Shown here piece after piece: positions 44,483-53,464 of a stretch of 58,797 nucleotides of DNA; the stretch's first letter is position 1; each line of letters begins with the position of its first letter. Under the pieces are notes generated by a model. It did no database searches and had not been told where the DNA came from. It worked only from the letters and a program-made list of their open reading frames with translations. The position numbers were made by a program, and so were the translations under genes. The DNA is taken from contig CAZSDZ010000014.1 in the NCBI GenBank assembly GCA_964605795.1, positions 1 through 58,797 of the forward strand. Reading direction: 5' to 3'. Origin of the DNA: JAFGOM01 sp964605795. GTDB lineage: Archaea; Halobacteriota; Methanomicrobia; Methanomicrobiales; Methanospirillaceae.

Positions 44483-45238
44483 CTACCCGATATACGAGAG
44501 TTCTTCTTCCTGCCCTTTCTCCTGTTCAGCAATCTTTTTCAGGGCATCTTCCATCTCAGCTGCCCGTTCGTGCAGGTTGCTGGTATCTACCTCAATTCCT
44601 GTCAGTTTACAGAGAATTTCAAGCAGCAGCGTTGCACTCTTTGGATCCACCAGGTATCCTGAGGTCTCTCCCATCAGGCATACTCCCTCTATCCCATAAG
44701 ATTGAGCAAACCCAAGCATCAGGCCTGCAGCACCGATGATCCCTCCTCCCGGTTCACCTTCACCGAATAGTACCCCGGTTTTTTCAATCTCCTCTTTTAA
44801 GGAGATTTGATTAACGGCACCAAGAATTCGGGGTGTCTCGACAAAATGACCGACCCCGTAACCACCAAGCGTGTAAATGCGCTGCACGCCAAACCGGTGT
44901 GCAATATCAACGTACAGGGATGAGAGATGATAATGTCCTTCATTCGAGGTGCTCTGAAAATCGCCTACGAGGAATAGACAGGTGAGGTTGTCACTTTGAT
45001 AATGATAGATCTCATTATTGCAGAGACGTGTTACCCCGTCGGATCCCAGGATAACCTGGGGGGGAAAATAAAGAGACGTTATCTCTGCAATCTTTTCTGC
45101 CCCCAACTCCTGGATCAGATGCTCTGCAACCAGTTTCCCGACATGACCGATTCCCGGGAGACCCTCGATTAATAGCGGTGCAAAAAATTCTTCTTCTTCT
45201 CTTCCTTCAATAAAACGGATCGAGATATTTTCTTTCAC
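44483..45238 (-). CDS. PAC2-family proteasome assembly chaperone-like protein
   Basis: 251 aa. The core APLLIEGLPGIGHVGKLVAEHLIQELGAEKIAEI near residue 20, FLVGDFQSTSNEGHYHLS near 90, and YTLGGYGVGHFVETPRILGAVNQ near 123 match the PAC2/DUF75 family. The late GMMLGFA-type segment and VCLMGETSGYLVDPKSAT agree. In eukaryotes PAC2 helps build proteasomes; in archaea related proteins are implicated in the same process. It has a GTG start overlapping the Nop10 stop (GTGA) and belongs to the ribosomal protein/eIF2-alpha operon, a well-known archaeal gene order. Confidence 0.88.
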   Translation of the reverse strand: MKENISIRFIEGREEEEFFAPLLIEGLPGIGHVGKLVAEHLIQELGAEKIAEITSLYFPPQVILGSDGVTRLCNNEIYHYQSDNLTCLFLVGDFQSTSNEGHYHLSSLYVDIAHRFGVQRIYTLGGYGVGHFVETPRILGAVNQISLKEEIEKTGVLFGEGEPGGGIIGAAGLMLGFAQSYGIEGVCLMGETSGYLVDPKSATLLLEILCKLTGIEVDTSNLHERAAEMEDALKKIAEQEKGQEEELSYIG

Positions 45239-45384
45239 CGAACTCTCCTCCGGTAGGTATGATAGGTATCTGCTGGTGAGAACCGATACGGATGGGGAGT
45301 AACCGTTGGTGCATCACAAATGGGACATTTCTGTAAAAGAGTATAGATATTGTCTCTGTTGCACCGACGAATCCGCCCTTTCAT
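45235..45384 (-). CDS. nop10: H/ACA ribonucleoprotein subunit Nop10
   Basis: 49 aa, read from the sequence: MKGRIRRCNRDNIYTLLQKC at the start, then P-I-C-D, T-P-H-P-Y-R-F-S-P-A-D, and a basic end Y-R-R-R-V-R. The HPxRFSPxDxYxxYRRR pattern is diagnostic of Nop10, part of the box H/ACA complex with Cbf5, Gar1 and L7Ae that makes pseudouridine in rRNA. The start overlaps the eIF2-alpha stop (ATGA) and the stop overlaps the PAC2 start. Of the four zinc-ribbon positions, the second Cys of the first pair is absent (C-N-R-D-N), so zinc binding by three Cys is uncertain. Confidence 0.93.
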   Translation of the reverse strand: MKGRIRRCNRDNIYTLLQKCPICDAPTVTPHPYRFSPADTYHTYRRRVR

Positions 45385-46175
45385 GCAACCTTGCCTGATC
45401 GTGACCGCCGGGTGAATTTCCCTTCACCATCAGCCCGTTTCAAAACACCGATTGCAGCATTTGCAGCCTTCTCAAGTGCAACTTCAGCGGTTTTATAATC
45501 CCCTGCGGTGACTTTTAAGCGATAATTTGGTGCACCGAGATAGGTTATTTCTATTACTGCATCATCAACCTTCGGCTGGGCACTTCTCAATGCCCTTCTG
45601 ATAATATTGACACCCTCAGGATTTGTTGTTCGCAAGAACAGGTCACCATTGATAGTAACGGTCGGAATCCGTACATTGTCCTTTGCGACGGTGATAAGAG
45701 CCTGTGCAATATCATCTGTTATCTCGCAGTCTTTGAGAGCATCCATTCCATTCTGCACGATCTCCTCAAATGCACTGTACAGATCCCCATACTCCCGGTA
45801 TATGGCAGATACCACTGATTCCGTTTCCTGCGGCTTACCAACTGCTTCTGCTGCGAAACCTATCCATTTCAGCGCCTTTGACTCGTTCTTCCATTCCCGA
45901 ATCTTTTCACGGCGCTGGTGTTCGTTTACATCCTTCAGCGAGAGATCAATGTGGCCTTTCCTGGTATCGACATTGAGAACTTTACAGACAACCTTCTGCC
46001 CTTCCCTGATATGATCCCGGATATATTTTATCCAACCACGGGCAACTTCGGATATCGGGATTAATCCTTCCCTACCGTTATATTCATCGAGATGCACAAA
46101 CGCAACAAAATCTTTTACGTTCTCAACTGTGCAGACGACCAGTTCCCCGGCCTCAGGCCATTGTCTCTCCTGCAT
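45381..46175 (-). CDS. Translation initiation factor 2 subunit alpha
   Basis: 264 aa. The N-terminal S1/OB domain (WPEAGELVVCTVENVKDFVAFVHLDEYNGREGLIPISEVA) is followed by the helical domain (about 85-175) and the C-terminal alpha/beta domain that binds aIF2-gamma (about 180-264; IEITYLGAPNYRLKVTAGDYKTAE). aIF2 brings initiator tRNA to the ribosome. The usual Ser51 region reads EVARGWIKYIRDHI. 264 aa is the family length. It sits in the L44e-S27e-aIF2a-Nop10-PAC2 operon, 7 bases after S27e. Confidence 0.96.
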   Translation of the reverse strand: MQERQWPEAGELVVCTVENVKDFVAFVHLDEYNGREGLIPISEVARGWIKYIRDHIREGQKVVCKVLNVDTRKGHIDLSLKDVNEHQRREKIREWKNESKALKWIGFAAEAVGKPQETESVVSAIYREYGDLYSAFEEIVQNGMDALKDCEITDDIAQALITVAKDNVRIPTVTINGDLFLRTTNPEGVNIIRRALRSAQPKVDDAVIEITYLGAPNYRLKVTAGDYKTAEVALEKAANAAIGVLKRADGEGKFTRRSRSGKVA

Positions 46176-46182
46176 CAGATTC

Positions 46183-46371
46183 TCACTGCTCGACAGAGAC
46201 TACTTCTGCCTCGATACGTGCCTTTCCACCGGTGGGTCGTGCAAGAATGTGTCCGCATATTATACAGTCAACCGTCGAACTTGCCTTATCAAAGATAAGC
46301 TGCTCATGTTCACAGTCCGGACACTTCACATTTAAGAATTTGCTCCTGTTTTCCCGTTTCATCTGAACCAT
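46183..46371 (-). CDS. rps27e: Ribosomal protein S27e
   Basis: 62 aa with the zinc-ribbon C-x2-C-x14-C-x2-C: VKCPDCEHEQLIFDKASSTVDCIICGHILARPTGG. The NRSKFLNVKCPDC start is the family pattern. It lies 7 bases downstream of L44e and 7 bases upstream of aIF2-alpha on the minus strand. The start may be ATG at 46371 or three codons later; both are short. Part of the small ribosomal subunit. Confidence 0.96.
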   Translation of the reverse strand: MVQMKRENRSKFLNVKCPDCEHEQLIFDKASSTVDCIICGHILARPTGGKARIEAEVVSVEQ

Positions 46372-46378
46372 TGTATCA

Positions 46379-46657
46379 TCACTCCGTTAACTCAAACTTG
46401 GAAAGCCGGTACCCTGCCCTTAAATGCGCTTTTTTACAGGTTGTACACCGGTACCGTACATTTATCTTCTTGGTCGGCTTGTCACCACCGGGGACTTTCG
46501 AGAACTTCCCCATGTTTCCAATCTTACCTCTTCTGCTCTTCTGCCTGTTAATCCAATGAAGTCCGGTGGTTTTCCCTTTTTTTACTTTCTCCACCTCATG
46601 GAGTTCATGTTTTCGGCAATATGGGCAGTATGTATTAAATTTTGCTGGCATCTTCAT
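46379..46657 (-). CDS. rpl44e: Ribosomal protein L44e
   Basis: 92 aa in the large ribosomal subunit. It starts MKMPAKFNTYCPYCRKHELH and has the second Cys pair in INVRYRCTTCKKAHLRAGYRLSKFEL; the pairs CPYC and CTTC form the zinc site. A frame open to 46705 runs into the GINS gene; the ATG at 46657 is preferred, since GAGG lies 8 bases upstream and the length matches the family. It is the first gene of the translation operon that runs through PAC2 and PHP. Confidence 0.95.
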   Translation of the reverse strand: MKMPAKFNTYCPYCRKHELHEVEKVKKGKTTGLHWINRQKSRRGKIGNMGKFSKVPGGDKPTKKINVRYRCTTCKKAHLRAGYRLSKFELTE

Positions 46658-46697
46658 AAAACAGGCCTCTCTTGCTCTGTAACGAATACCTATATTA

Positions 46698-47435
46698 TTA
46701 GCCATGATTTATATTTAAGACTACGTTGAGATCCTGCAGGATCTCTGCATTTCTCGCAGGTAATGTGATAATATCGCCTGCAAAAATATCATATGTAAAG
46801 GTGTCTACACCGGTGAAACGCTCCACATCTTTAAGAACCCGGACGAGCGCGTATTTATGGATGGTATCTTCCTCTTCCGGATCTTCCTCTCCCGCAACAT
46901 GGAATTGTTCATACAATCCCCTATCAGAAAGATCCCCAAAACCATCATCCCCGGCATCCACAGGAACAGGAATGGGAATAACATCCGGCGTTTCGGGAGA
47001 CTGGATCCCGGTTATCGGGGAAGACGAATCCCCCGAAGGTGAGACAGAATACGCTTTGGTGTCCTTCTTTAGCAGCCAGTTCCGTGCATCACGGATTGCA
47101 GCAGAGATCTTTTCAAACATCTCCCGTTCCGGGGGCAGGAGGTATATCAGATCATTCTTTCGTATGTATGCCCCCGTCGCTGCCGATTGTGCAATCGCTA
47201 CGATCTTGCCGGAACGAAGAGAGAAGATCTCCTCGCTCGTCTCCCTGATGCTCGCTTCTCTCTCAATAAGGATTCGTGATTCTTCCGAGAAGGGATCTTC
47301 TTTCGCATAAACCTCCTTCTGGATCGCCCGAATCTCTTCCTGGACTGATATATACGTGTTCTGCGGTATAGAAACGAGCTTCCCTGATTCGCGTTCAGAA
47401 AGCAGAATTTTTCTGAGATCTTCGAGGTGCATCAT
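46698..47435 (-). CDS. GINS-type DNA replication protein (Gins51-like)
   Basis: 245 aa. An alpha-helical A domain occupies about residues 1-120, LEDLRKILLSERESGKLVSIPQNTYISVQEEIR. A C-terminal B domain (about 190-245; YALVRVLKDVERFTGVDTFTYDIFAGDIITLP) follows, in the A-B order of the Gins51 type. The linker of some 70 residues between them is acidic and Pro/Ser-rich and longer than usual. GINS joins MCM and Cdc45/RecJ in the CMG-like helicase. The gene overlaps priS by 4 bases (minus strand), the common archaeal pairing. Confidence 0.88.
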   Translation of the reverse strand: MMHLEDLRKILLSERESGKLVSIPQNTYISVQEEIRAIQKEVYAKEDPFSEESRILIEREASIRETSEEIFSLRSGKIVAIAQSAATGAYIRKNDLIYLLPPEREMFEKISAAIRDARNWLLKKDTKAYSVSPSGDSSSPITGIQSPETPDVIPIPVPVDAGDDGFGDLSDRGLYEQFHVAGEEDPEEEDTIHKYALVRVLKDVERFTGVDTFTYDIFAGDIITLPARNAEILQDLNVVLNINHG

Positions 47436-48586
47436 CTCCCTCCTGCAACCTCTGCCATTCCTCTGCAGCAGAGGAACAGCCCCAGGGCTTCAGGCACCGT
47501 ATGTACCCCTTTGACGATATGATACCGGTTTTCAAGCAGCGTGATATCATACGAGACTTTAGATTCTATCATGAGATCACGATCGTTCCATACTACTGCA
47601 TCGACAAGGGGATTAAAGTCATGCAATTCCCGGATAGAAAGTGATACCACACGAAACCCTGATTTTGCATGAAGACTTCCGGGAAGACGGATGAGTCGTT
47701 TGATATCGGTGGTTACCGGCTCATCAGCCAAAATACCCGCTTCCCGGCAGAGAGTATAGAACCGACCCTTCTGATCCGAACACAGGGCATGAAGAACGGT
47801 TGCTATTGTCTGATCATCGGTGTTTATGGAATGGGGATCCGTTTGTAACCGGGAACAGATATCAGGAATCAGTGATGCAAACCGGGCAGCACGTATCTCT
47901 CCAATCCCATCGTATGACGTCAGCTCAGCGATATTGTCAGTTCCATCCCTAGAAGAGAGAGAGATGAGATAGGCATAAAGCGTATCACGAAACCGTAACG
48001 GCCAGCCGGCAGTTTCAGGCTGGAACCGGGAGAGCATTGCCTTTGGAGAGATACCGATCCCGCACACATAATCGATTATCTCACGACGCTCAGGCCCGGT
48101 CCAGGTGCGAAATGCGGCATCAGTAATATGAATATGGTATCCTCTTCCTCCTGAGAATACAACACCTATCGTTTTTGTATCAATACCGAGTTCTCCGGTA
48201 AGAAGCTCCAGTAATCGTATAGCTTCCTGCTTAACCCGATCAAGCATCGCCTCGTACGATCCCCGCATGATATGATCAGCATCGAGATCAAAGATCAGAT
48301 CTGCCCCTGACCATCCTTTCTGCTGCATGGTGGGAGCAGCAGGATTCTCGTAATATGCCGTGGAGTAGTATGCATGCGCAGGTACCATGTTCCGGATGTA
48401 GGTCTCCATCTCATCTGCCGAGAAAAAACCGATATGCCGTTTCATAAAGATCTCATCAGGATATGCATCAGAGAAGTGGATGAAGCCAAATTCCCGTTGC
48501 GCTGTTGATGAAGGGGCCTTTAATATTCCATTCTCATAGTAGTCAGAGAACCTGCGCATAATAAAAGAACGGGTTGCCGGCATCAT
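47432..48586 (-). CDS. priS: DNA primase small (catalytic) subunit
   Basis: 384 aa archaeal/eukaryotic primase, which makes primers for replication. The catalytic aspartates lie in GADLIFDLDADHIM near residue 97, and GGRGYHIHI near 150 is the nucleotide-binding site. The start MRRFSDYYENG and the later LPGSLHAKSGFRVVSLSIREL, with the conserved H and R/S, fit the family. It overlaps elp3 upstream by 4 bases and GINS downstream by 4, forming an operon. PriL is not in the window. Confidence 0.95.
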   Translation of the reverse strand: MMPATRSFIMRRFSDYYENGILKAPSSTAQREFGFIHFSDAYPDEIFMKRHIGFFSADEMETYIRNMVPAHAYYSTAYYENPAAPTMQQKGWSGADLIFDLDADHIMRGSYEAMLDRVKQEAIRLLELLTGELGIDTKTIGVVFSGGRGYHIHITDAAFRTWTGPERREIIDYVCGIGISPKAMLSRFQPETAGWPLRFRDTLYAYLISLSSRDGTDNIAELTSYDGIGEIRAARFASLIPDICSRLQTDPHSINTDDQTIATVLHALCSDQKGRFYTLCREAGILADEPVTTDIKRLIRLPGSLHAKSGFRVVSLSIRELHDFNPLVDAVVWNDRDLMIESKVSYDITLLENRYHIVKGVHTVPEALGLFLCCRGMAEVAGGR

Positions 48587-50193
48587 CGATGAGAGAGATC
48601 CTTTAGATTTTTTATCATATATGGACCTGCCCGTTCATAACCGAGCCGGCGGTAATAGGGTCTGGTCCCGATACCAGCCATGATTGCGAGCAGATCATAC
48701 CCGGCATCCCGTGCCTGTATCTGTGCTTCTAAAAGAACTGCCTCTCCATGTCCTTTGTGCTGCATCTCGTAACCTGCGTTGCAACCCGTCTTTCCGATAG
48801 GAACTATCGAACCATATACATGAAGTTCTCTCACGAATGCCGCACCTAAAACCCAGGACGGCCAGGCATGTTCCGAGAGTCTGAGCCGTGCAAACCCGAT
48901 TAACGAGTCGCCCGTGACTGAGGATATAAACCGCTCCTCACCCCCGCAGCAGGTGTAGGACTCTGTCTGTATCCTGCTCTCTCCTTGTGTAAACCGGCGC
49001 CCGATCTCGCGACACCTGATACACCGGCACTGCCCTCCCCGGGATCGTAACCGGTTTTCTGCAAGCTGGCGGAAATTACTGTGTCGCGATCCCGAAAGTA
49101 TCATCTTTGCAGGGATATCACGCTGAATCCGCTGCAGTCTACAGTACTCAGGAATAAGGGCCTTTGCATCAGCGACAAGGTCAATTAATTCATCCTCGTC
49201 ATAGGTCTGGTATGCTCCGTCTTTCCATAACTTCTCTACTCCTGAACCCTGCGTGACAAGCGTGGGATAGATTTTCAGAAAATCAGGTCTGAATCGTGAA
49301 TCTGAAAATAGTGTCTGAAACATTGTTCGATCCGCTGCAATCGTGCTCCCGGGGAGATTTGGCATGACATGAAACCCGACTTTTAACCCTGCATCACGAA
49401 GAAGGGTGTTGGCTCTGACGGTATCGGCAACGTCACATCCCCTCCGATTGTAGCAAAGGATATCATCATTGGTATGCTGCACTCCTATCTCGACCTTGGT
49501 TACTCCGAGTGCAAGCATCGTCTCTATCTCCTGCTTCCTGCACCAGTCAGGACGTGTCTCAAAGGTAACGGCTACACACCTAACCGAAGCGGTCTCGTTT
49601 GCGGCAAATACAGCTTCAGTATTATGATCAGGTACAGAATCAGGATTGCGGTATGCGTTCATGGCCGATACGCATTCCCTGACAAACCATTCCTGGTACC
49701 CGGGATCACGTGCGGTTATCGTTCCTCCCATCACGATGAGTTCAGCCTTGTCCACCAAATGCCCCAGTTCCTCAAACTGCGTAAGACGGGCCGTGACCTG
49801 CCGGTATGGATCATAGTTATGCCGGGCGGCCCGGAGTGCTGCGGGTTCTTCGCCGGTATAACTCTGGGGGGAATGAAAAAGGTGATCCGGTCCTCCCGGA
49901 CAGGGCAGGCAGATACCATGCGGACAGGGATGCGGAGAGGTCATCACTGCAACCGGGGCAACTCCGGAGAGGGTCCGGCCGGGTTTTACTTTTAGTTTTT
50001 CTCTGAGCAGATCCCGCTCAGTCGCTGATGCCGCTCTCAGGATCTCTGACTGTTTTGGAATCGATGAAAGATGGTACTTTTTGCATACCTGTGCAATGAT
50101 CTTTCGTACATTGCATGATGAATGAGGTGCCTTTATAAGAGAATCAATCACTTCTCTTCTGGCTGCCTCATCATCTATACCCTCAGTTCTCAA
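48583..50193 (-). CDS. elp3: tRNA uridine-34 modification enzyme Elp3
   Basis: 536 aa enzyme with an N-terminal basic region, a radical SAM domain (C-x4-C-x2-C in CPHGICLPCPGG near residue 93; VGVQHTNDDILCYNRRGCDV near 235) and a C-terminal GNAT acetyltransferase domain (about 385-536: YGSIVPIG, MQHKGHGEAVLLEAQIQARD, YYRRLGYERAGPYM). It attaches the 5-carbon side chain to the wobble uridine using SAM and acetyl-CoA. In archaea a single Elp3 does the work of the Elongator complex. Overlaps UPF0058 by 11 bases and priS by 4, so it is in one operon with both. Confidence 0.95.
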   Translation of the reverse strand: MRTEGIDDEAARREVIDSLIKAPHSSCNVRKIIAQVCKKYHLSSIPKQSEILRAASATERDLLREKLKVKPGRTLSGVAPVAVMTSPHPCPHGICLPCPGGPDHLFHSPQSYTGEEPAALRAARHNYDPYRQVTARLTQFEELGHLVDKAELIVMGGTITARDPGYQEWFVRECVSAMNAYRNPDSVPDHNTEAVFAANETASVRCVAVTFETRPDWCRKQEIETMLALGVTKVEIGVQHTNDDILCYNRRGCDVADTVRANTLLRDAGLKVGFHVMPNLPGSTIAADRTMFQTLFSDSRFRPDFLKIYPTLVTQGSGVEKLWKDGAYQTYDEDELIDLVADAKALIPEYCRLQRIQRDIPAKMILSGSRHSNFRQLAENRLRSRGGQCRCIRCREIGRRFTQGESRIQTESYTCCGGEERFISSVTGDSLIGFARLRLSEHAWPSWVLGAAFVRELHVYGSIVPIGKTGCNAGYEMQHKGHGEAVLLEAQIQARDAGYDLLAIMAGIGTRPYYRRLGYERAGPYMIKNLKDLSHR

Positions 50194-50491
50194 TAGATAT
50201 CTCTACGTCTCCAATGAGTGTTTTTGGGGCAAAAGAGATAATAGGCAACCGATTTTGCCTGATGTGATCGGTGATCTCTTCAGAAAGAACAAGAAGAGCT
50301 TCTTTATGAGAACGTTTATTTTTATGAATATGAACAGGAGAGATCTTAAGATCGTTGTACCGGCTGGTTTCTATCTCTTCGTGTGTAATGGTCTCATAAT
50401 ATTTTTTCACATGAATAAAAAGCATATGCAAATGTAATAATTCTTCCTTCTGCACAATATCACCTGGCGATACAACAAGAGGTTTGTTCAT
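50183..50491 (-). CDS. UPF0058 family small protein
   Basis: 102 aa. QKEELLHLHMLFIHVKKYYE near residue 13, then YNDLKISPVHIHKNKRSHKEALLVLSEEI, match the helical UPF0058 family of methanogens and haloarchaea. Function unknown. It starts the elp3-priS-GINS group, overlapping elp3 by 11 bases, a conserved-looking arrangement that suggests a part in the same transcript but does not reveal an activity. A minus-strand TATA-like stretch lies near 50550. Confidence 0.8.
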   Translation of the reverse strand: MNKPLVVSPGDIVQKEELLHLHMLFIHVKKYYETITHEEIETSRYNDLKISPVHIHKNKRSHKEALLVLSEEITDHIRQNRLPIISFAPKTLIGDVEISIEN

Positions 50492-50700
50492 GGCTGCATA
50501 AACATTATGGGATTGGCTTAAAACCTGTGCTGCGTCGGAAACAATCGATGATTTTATTTTTAAAACCCGAAAAATTCTCTTTATTTCTGTATTTACAACG
50601 ATAATCCCGTGATTTTTTCCGAAATTACGAAATGTGAATTTTAGTATTGATTATCAACTTTATAAGATATGATCCTCCCTTCGTAATACTATCTAATAAA

Positions 50701-51174
50701 TTATCCTGAAAGTCGAGGAAGTTCATCAGGGAGAGGTATCAATTTGACCAGCGCTCTCTCTTCTCCCATGAAACAGTCGGAATACTCTTCATCCAGCCGG
50801 TCACTCACGATATACTTCTGACCTGCACAAGCACCTTCAGGATTGCATTGTGCATACCGGGGGCATTGTTCCTTTCCACAGGAGTGCCGGAAGGTAATGG
50901 TCGTATTCTGCTTTGCTTCAGCAACAGAAATGAGAGCATAAATGGGTGCCAGTTCCACGTCCACAGCACAGACCCCATCTTCATGAACCCTGCATGGATG
51001 CCGTGTCGGTCGTTTTGCAACGATAATGTACCGTTTCCCTTTCTCAAGATTCGCACATGCCCGCAGTAAGGAACAATCAGCACAGGCCGGAGCCGGGCCG
51101 TCGTACACAAACTCTCTTCCCACATCTGCATGTACAGAGCCGATGAGCGTTACTTTCTTCTTTGTCTGTGGCAC
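50701..51174 (-). CDS. UPF0179 cysteine-rich protein
   Basis: 157 aa. Matches the UPF0179 archaeal family: VTLIGSVHADVGREFVYDGPAPACADCSLLRACANLEKG at the start, RPTRHPCRVHEDGVCAVDVEL, and a late SCGKEQCPRYAQCNPEGACAGQKY segment. Seven or more Cys arranged in C-x2-C and C-x5-C pairs suggest a metal site, perhaps an Fe-S cluster or zinc (inference). Function unknown. It starts 12 bases after the end of the egsA gene on the same strand. Confidence 0.88.
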   Translation of the reverse strand: MPQTKKKVTLIGSVHADVGREFVYDGPAPACADCSLLRACANLEKGKRYIIVAKRPTRHPCRVHEDGVCAVDVELAPIYALISVAEAKQNTTITFRHSCGKEQCPRYAQCNPEGACAGQKYIVSDRLDEEYSDCFMGEERALVKLIPLPDELPRLSG

Positions 51175-51185
51175 GGGAGATCACC

Positions 51186-52292
51186 TCAGGTATACAGTAA
51201 CCTGACAAGGTCTTGTGCTGCCTTCTCTGAAAGACCCATATCAATGATGGTAAACCGCTCAGGCCGTATCTCCTTTGCATGTAACAGCGCCTGAACTATC
51301 ACAGAATCAGGAATACCAACCTCTTTTGGAGTTACCGGAGCTCCAATTCTTTGTAGTGACTGCCGGATTGTTTTCCAGTCACCGCCATGGAGGTACATCA
51401 TCATGATTGTACCGATCCCGCATATCTCTCCATGAAGAGCCTTTCCCGGAGCGAGCCGCTCAACGGCGTGACCAAATTTATGCTCAGCCCCGCTTGCCGG
51501 ACGGGATGAACCTGCGATGCTCATCGCCATACCGGATGAGACCAGAGCACGGACAACGAGATCGACAGCATCTAAGCTTCCCGGCTTTATCAGGTCTGCA
51601 TTTGAGACAAGCATCTCTGCGGTCATCTTCGAGATGGCGAGGGCATACCTGCTTATGTGATCTCCCCGAATCCGGTTCGCCAGTTCCCAGTCAAGAATCG
51701 CAGTGTAATTTGAGATGACATCTGCACATCCCGATGCAAGAAGGCGGAAGGGAGCCTCTGCAATGATTCGTGTATCAGCAATCACTGCTATCGGAGGCCG
51801 TGCCAGTATGGAAGCATTTCCCTCACCAAGCGGTATGCTTGCCCGGTTTGATACGATACCATCATGCGATGCTGCGGTAGGAATACTGATAAACGGCTTA
51901 TTCTGGTTATATGATACAATCTTCGTGGTATCGATGATCCTTCCTCCTCCGACACCAATCAGAAGATCAGCTTCTTTTGCGGCTTCTCCTGCCAACTCTA
52001 TCCCGGTCTGATCGATGGGACCAGCGATATGAACTGATACACAATATCTGTCCTTAAGAAGGGAGAGTACCGCATCAGCTGCTACTTCCCGGGTGTGTTT
52101 TCCAGTGATGATAAGAACAGAGGATCCCTGCTTCTGGTCGTACAGAACCTGCGGCAGCTCTGCCAGCACATCCTTTCCGATGACGATGTTCCGGGGAAAG
52201 ACGATCCATTTCGCCTCACCCTCGGACTCCGGGATCTCTTCAGAAGGAACTGTCACGGTCATATGTGCGTGCCTGTGTCTGATACCTGCCAC
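51186..52292 (-). CDS. egsA: sn-Glycerol-1-phosphate dehydrogenase
   Basis: 368 aa NAD(P)-dependent enzyme that makes the sn-glycerol-1-phosphate backbone, the defining step of archaeal lipids. The NAD site has DLLIGVGGGRIIDTTKIVSY near residue 112, then PTAASHDGIVSNRASI. The zinc ligands are Asp in ASGCADVISN near 186 and two His in AEHKFGHAVERL and ALHGEICGIGT near 265-285. A GTG at 52292 and an ATG at 52262 are both possible starts; the first 25 residues are not conserved. With the geranylgeranyl reductase it covers two steps of lipid synthesis. Confidence 0.95.
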   Translation of the reverse strand: MAGIRHRHAHMTVTVPSEEIPESEGEAKWIVFPRNIVIGKDVLAELPQVLYDQKQGSSVLIITGKHTREVAADAVLSLLKDRYCVSVHIAGPIDQTGIELAGEAAKEADLLIGVGGGRIIDTTKIVSYNQNKPFISIPTAASHDGIVSNRASIPLGEGNASILARPPIAVIADTRIIAEAPFRLLASGCADVISNYTAILDWELANRIRGDHISRYALAISKMTAEMLVSNADLIKPGSLDAVDLVVRALVSSGMAMSIAGSSRPASGAEHKFGHAVERLAPGKALHGEICGIGTIMMMYLHGGDWKTIRQSLQRIGAPVTPKEVGIPDSVIVQALLHAKEIRPERFTIIDMGLSEKAAQDLVRLLYT

Positions 52293-52605
52293 GATATTGT
52301 TCTTTCTCTCTGGTCTGTCATGTTCATGCTCTGGTGACTCTTCTTTTTGTATCTGTTCTCTCTCTTTTTAAAAGAGATCTTTTAGGGAGATATACCCGGG
52401 ATAAAAGCACCCTGACACGCGGGTAAATTTCTCCTGCAGACTCTTTTTTCCGGGATCGATACAATTTTTCCGGGAGTGTATCTCTTACCAAAACCCGAAA
52501 GATGGCAGTCCTGTTTTTGGAATGAATTACATCTTATAGTATCAGATCTCCTGCCCTGTTCCCGGGGATACCTGTAAATTTTCATATCCCGATGTACTGA
52601 ATCGT
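52293..52605. other. Divergent intergenic region between egsA and a DUF63 gene
   Basis: About 313 bases, AT-rich with several T-runs. TTATAGTATC near 52533 is a plausible TATA box for the plus-strand DUF63 gene, and a TTTTTAAAAGAGATC stretch near 52365 is one for egsA on the minus strand. A minus-strand frame inside has no family features. No RNA gene was recognised. Confidence 0.45.
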
Positions 52606-53448
52606 ATGATAACAGAATTTATCTACCAGTATTATATCGATCCGATCCGGTATGGCCAGGCATACACGCTTGTCGATACCCTCACGTATGCCATCATTCT
52701 TATCCTGATTGTATTCCTGTTATACCGGTGGTTTTCCCGGGCCGGCATCACAATCGATCGTGAATTCTCCTATGCACTGATACCATGGATCGTCTTTGGG
52801 GGTCTCCTCAGGGTTATTGAAGATACCGGAATGATAACAACAGACTGGCATTATCTCTTAATCACACCACTCATATTCTTTGTTATCCTTATCTATGCAC
52901 TCATTGTCTTTCTTTTTTCTATCCGGCTCGAGCCATTACTATCGTATCCGGCAACCCGGATATTTGGCATAACCGGATTTGTCAGTGCCGTGCTCGCTTT
53001 TTTTGTCCTTCTTGGATACGGATTCGTACACGATTGCCTCTCGGTCTTTATCGGCGCGATCATTCTTTGTATGGCAGTTTTTGCATCAGTTCTGGTCTAC
53101 GGATGTATGCGCTTTCTTTTCGGTTGGGACTATGTCAGAGATCGGCTCTACCAGATTCTTATCTTTGCCCACATGCTGGATGCGAGTGCAACCAGTTATG
53201 GTATTGACCTGCATGATGTGCCATATGTTGAACAGCATGTGGTGGGTGCAAATCTTATCGCCCTCACCGGAACTGCGTTTGTGATGTTTCCCTTAAAACT
53301 GCTCATCCTTTTTCCTGCGATCTACATTCTCCAGGAATACCGAAAAGACGGGGCATCGAGTCTGTGGCATCTTATCCTGCTTGCGATGATCATGGTCGGC
53401 CTTGCTCCCGGGATACGGGACCTGATGCGCATGGTTCTGTATACCTGA
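52606..53448 (+). CDS. DUF63 multispan membrane protein
   Basis: 280 aa with about eight membrane segments. It starts YYIDPIRYGQAYTLVDTLTYAIILILIVFLLYRW and includes SYALIPWIVFGGLLRVIEDTG and AHMLDASATSYGIDLHDVPYVEQHVVG, the conserved core of the DUF63 family (D-G-x-T and E-x-H patterns). Found across Euryarchaeota; function unknown. It is followed by a T-rich stretch, 53456-53464. The next gene begins 130 bases later on the same strand. Confidence 0.87.
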   Translation: MITEFIYQYYIDPIRYGQAYTLVDTLTYAIILILIVFLLYRWFSRAGITIDREFSYALIPWIVFGGLLRVIEDTGMITTDWHYLLITPLIFFVILIYALIVFLFSIRLEPLLSYPATRIFGITGFVSAVLAFFVLLGYGFVHDCLSVFIGAIILCMAVFASVLVYGCMRFLFGWDYVRDRLYQILIFAHMLDASATSYGIDLHDVPYVEQHVVGANLIALTGTAFVMFPLKLLILFPAIYILQEYRKDGASSLWHLILLAMIMVGLAPGIRDLMRMVLYT

Positions 53449-53455
53449 CCCGATC

Positions 53456-53464
53456 TTTTTTTTA
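53456..53464 (+). terminator. T-run terminator after the DUF63 gene
   Basis: Nine T residues lie 8 bases after the stop of the DUF63 gene; a second run of ten T occurs near 53514-53523 in the same gap. Such stretches stop archaeal transcription. Confidence 0.4.
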
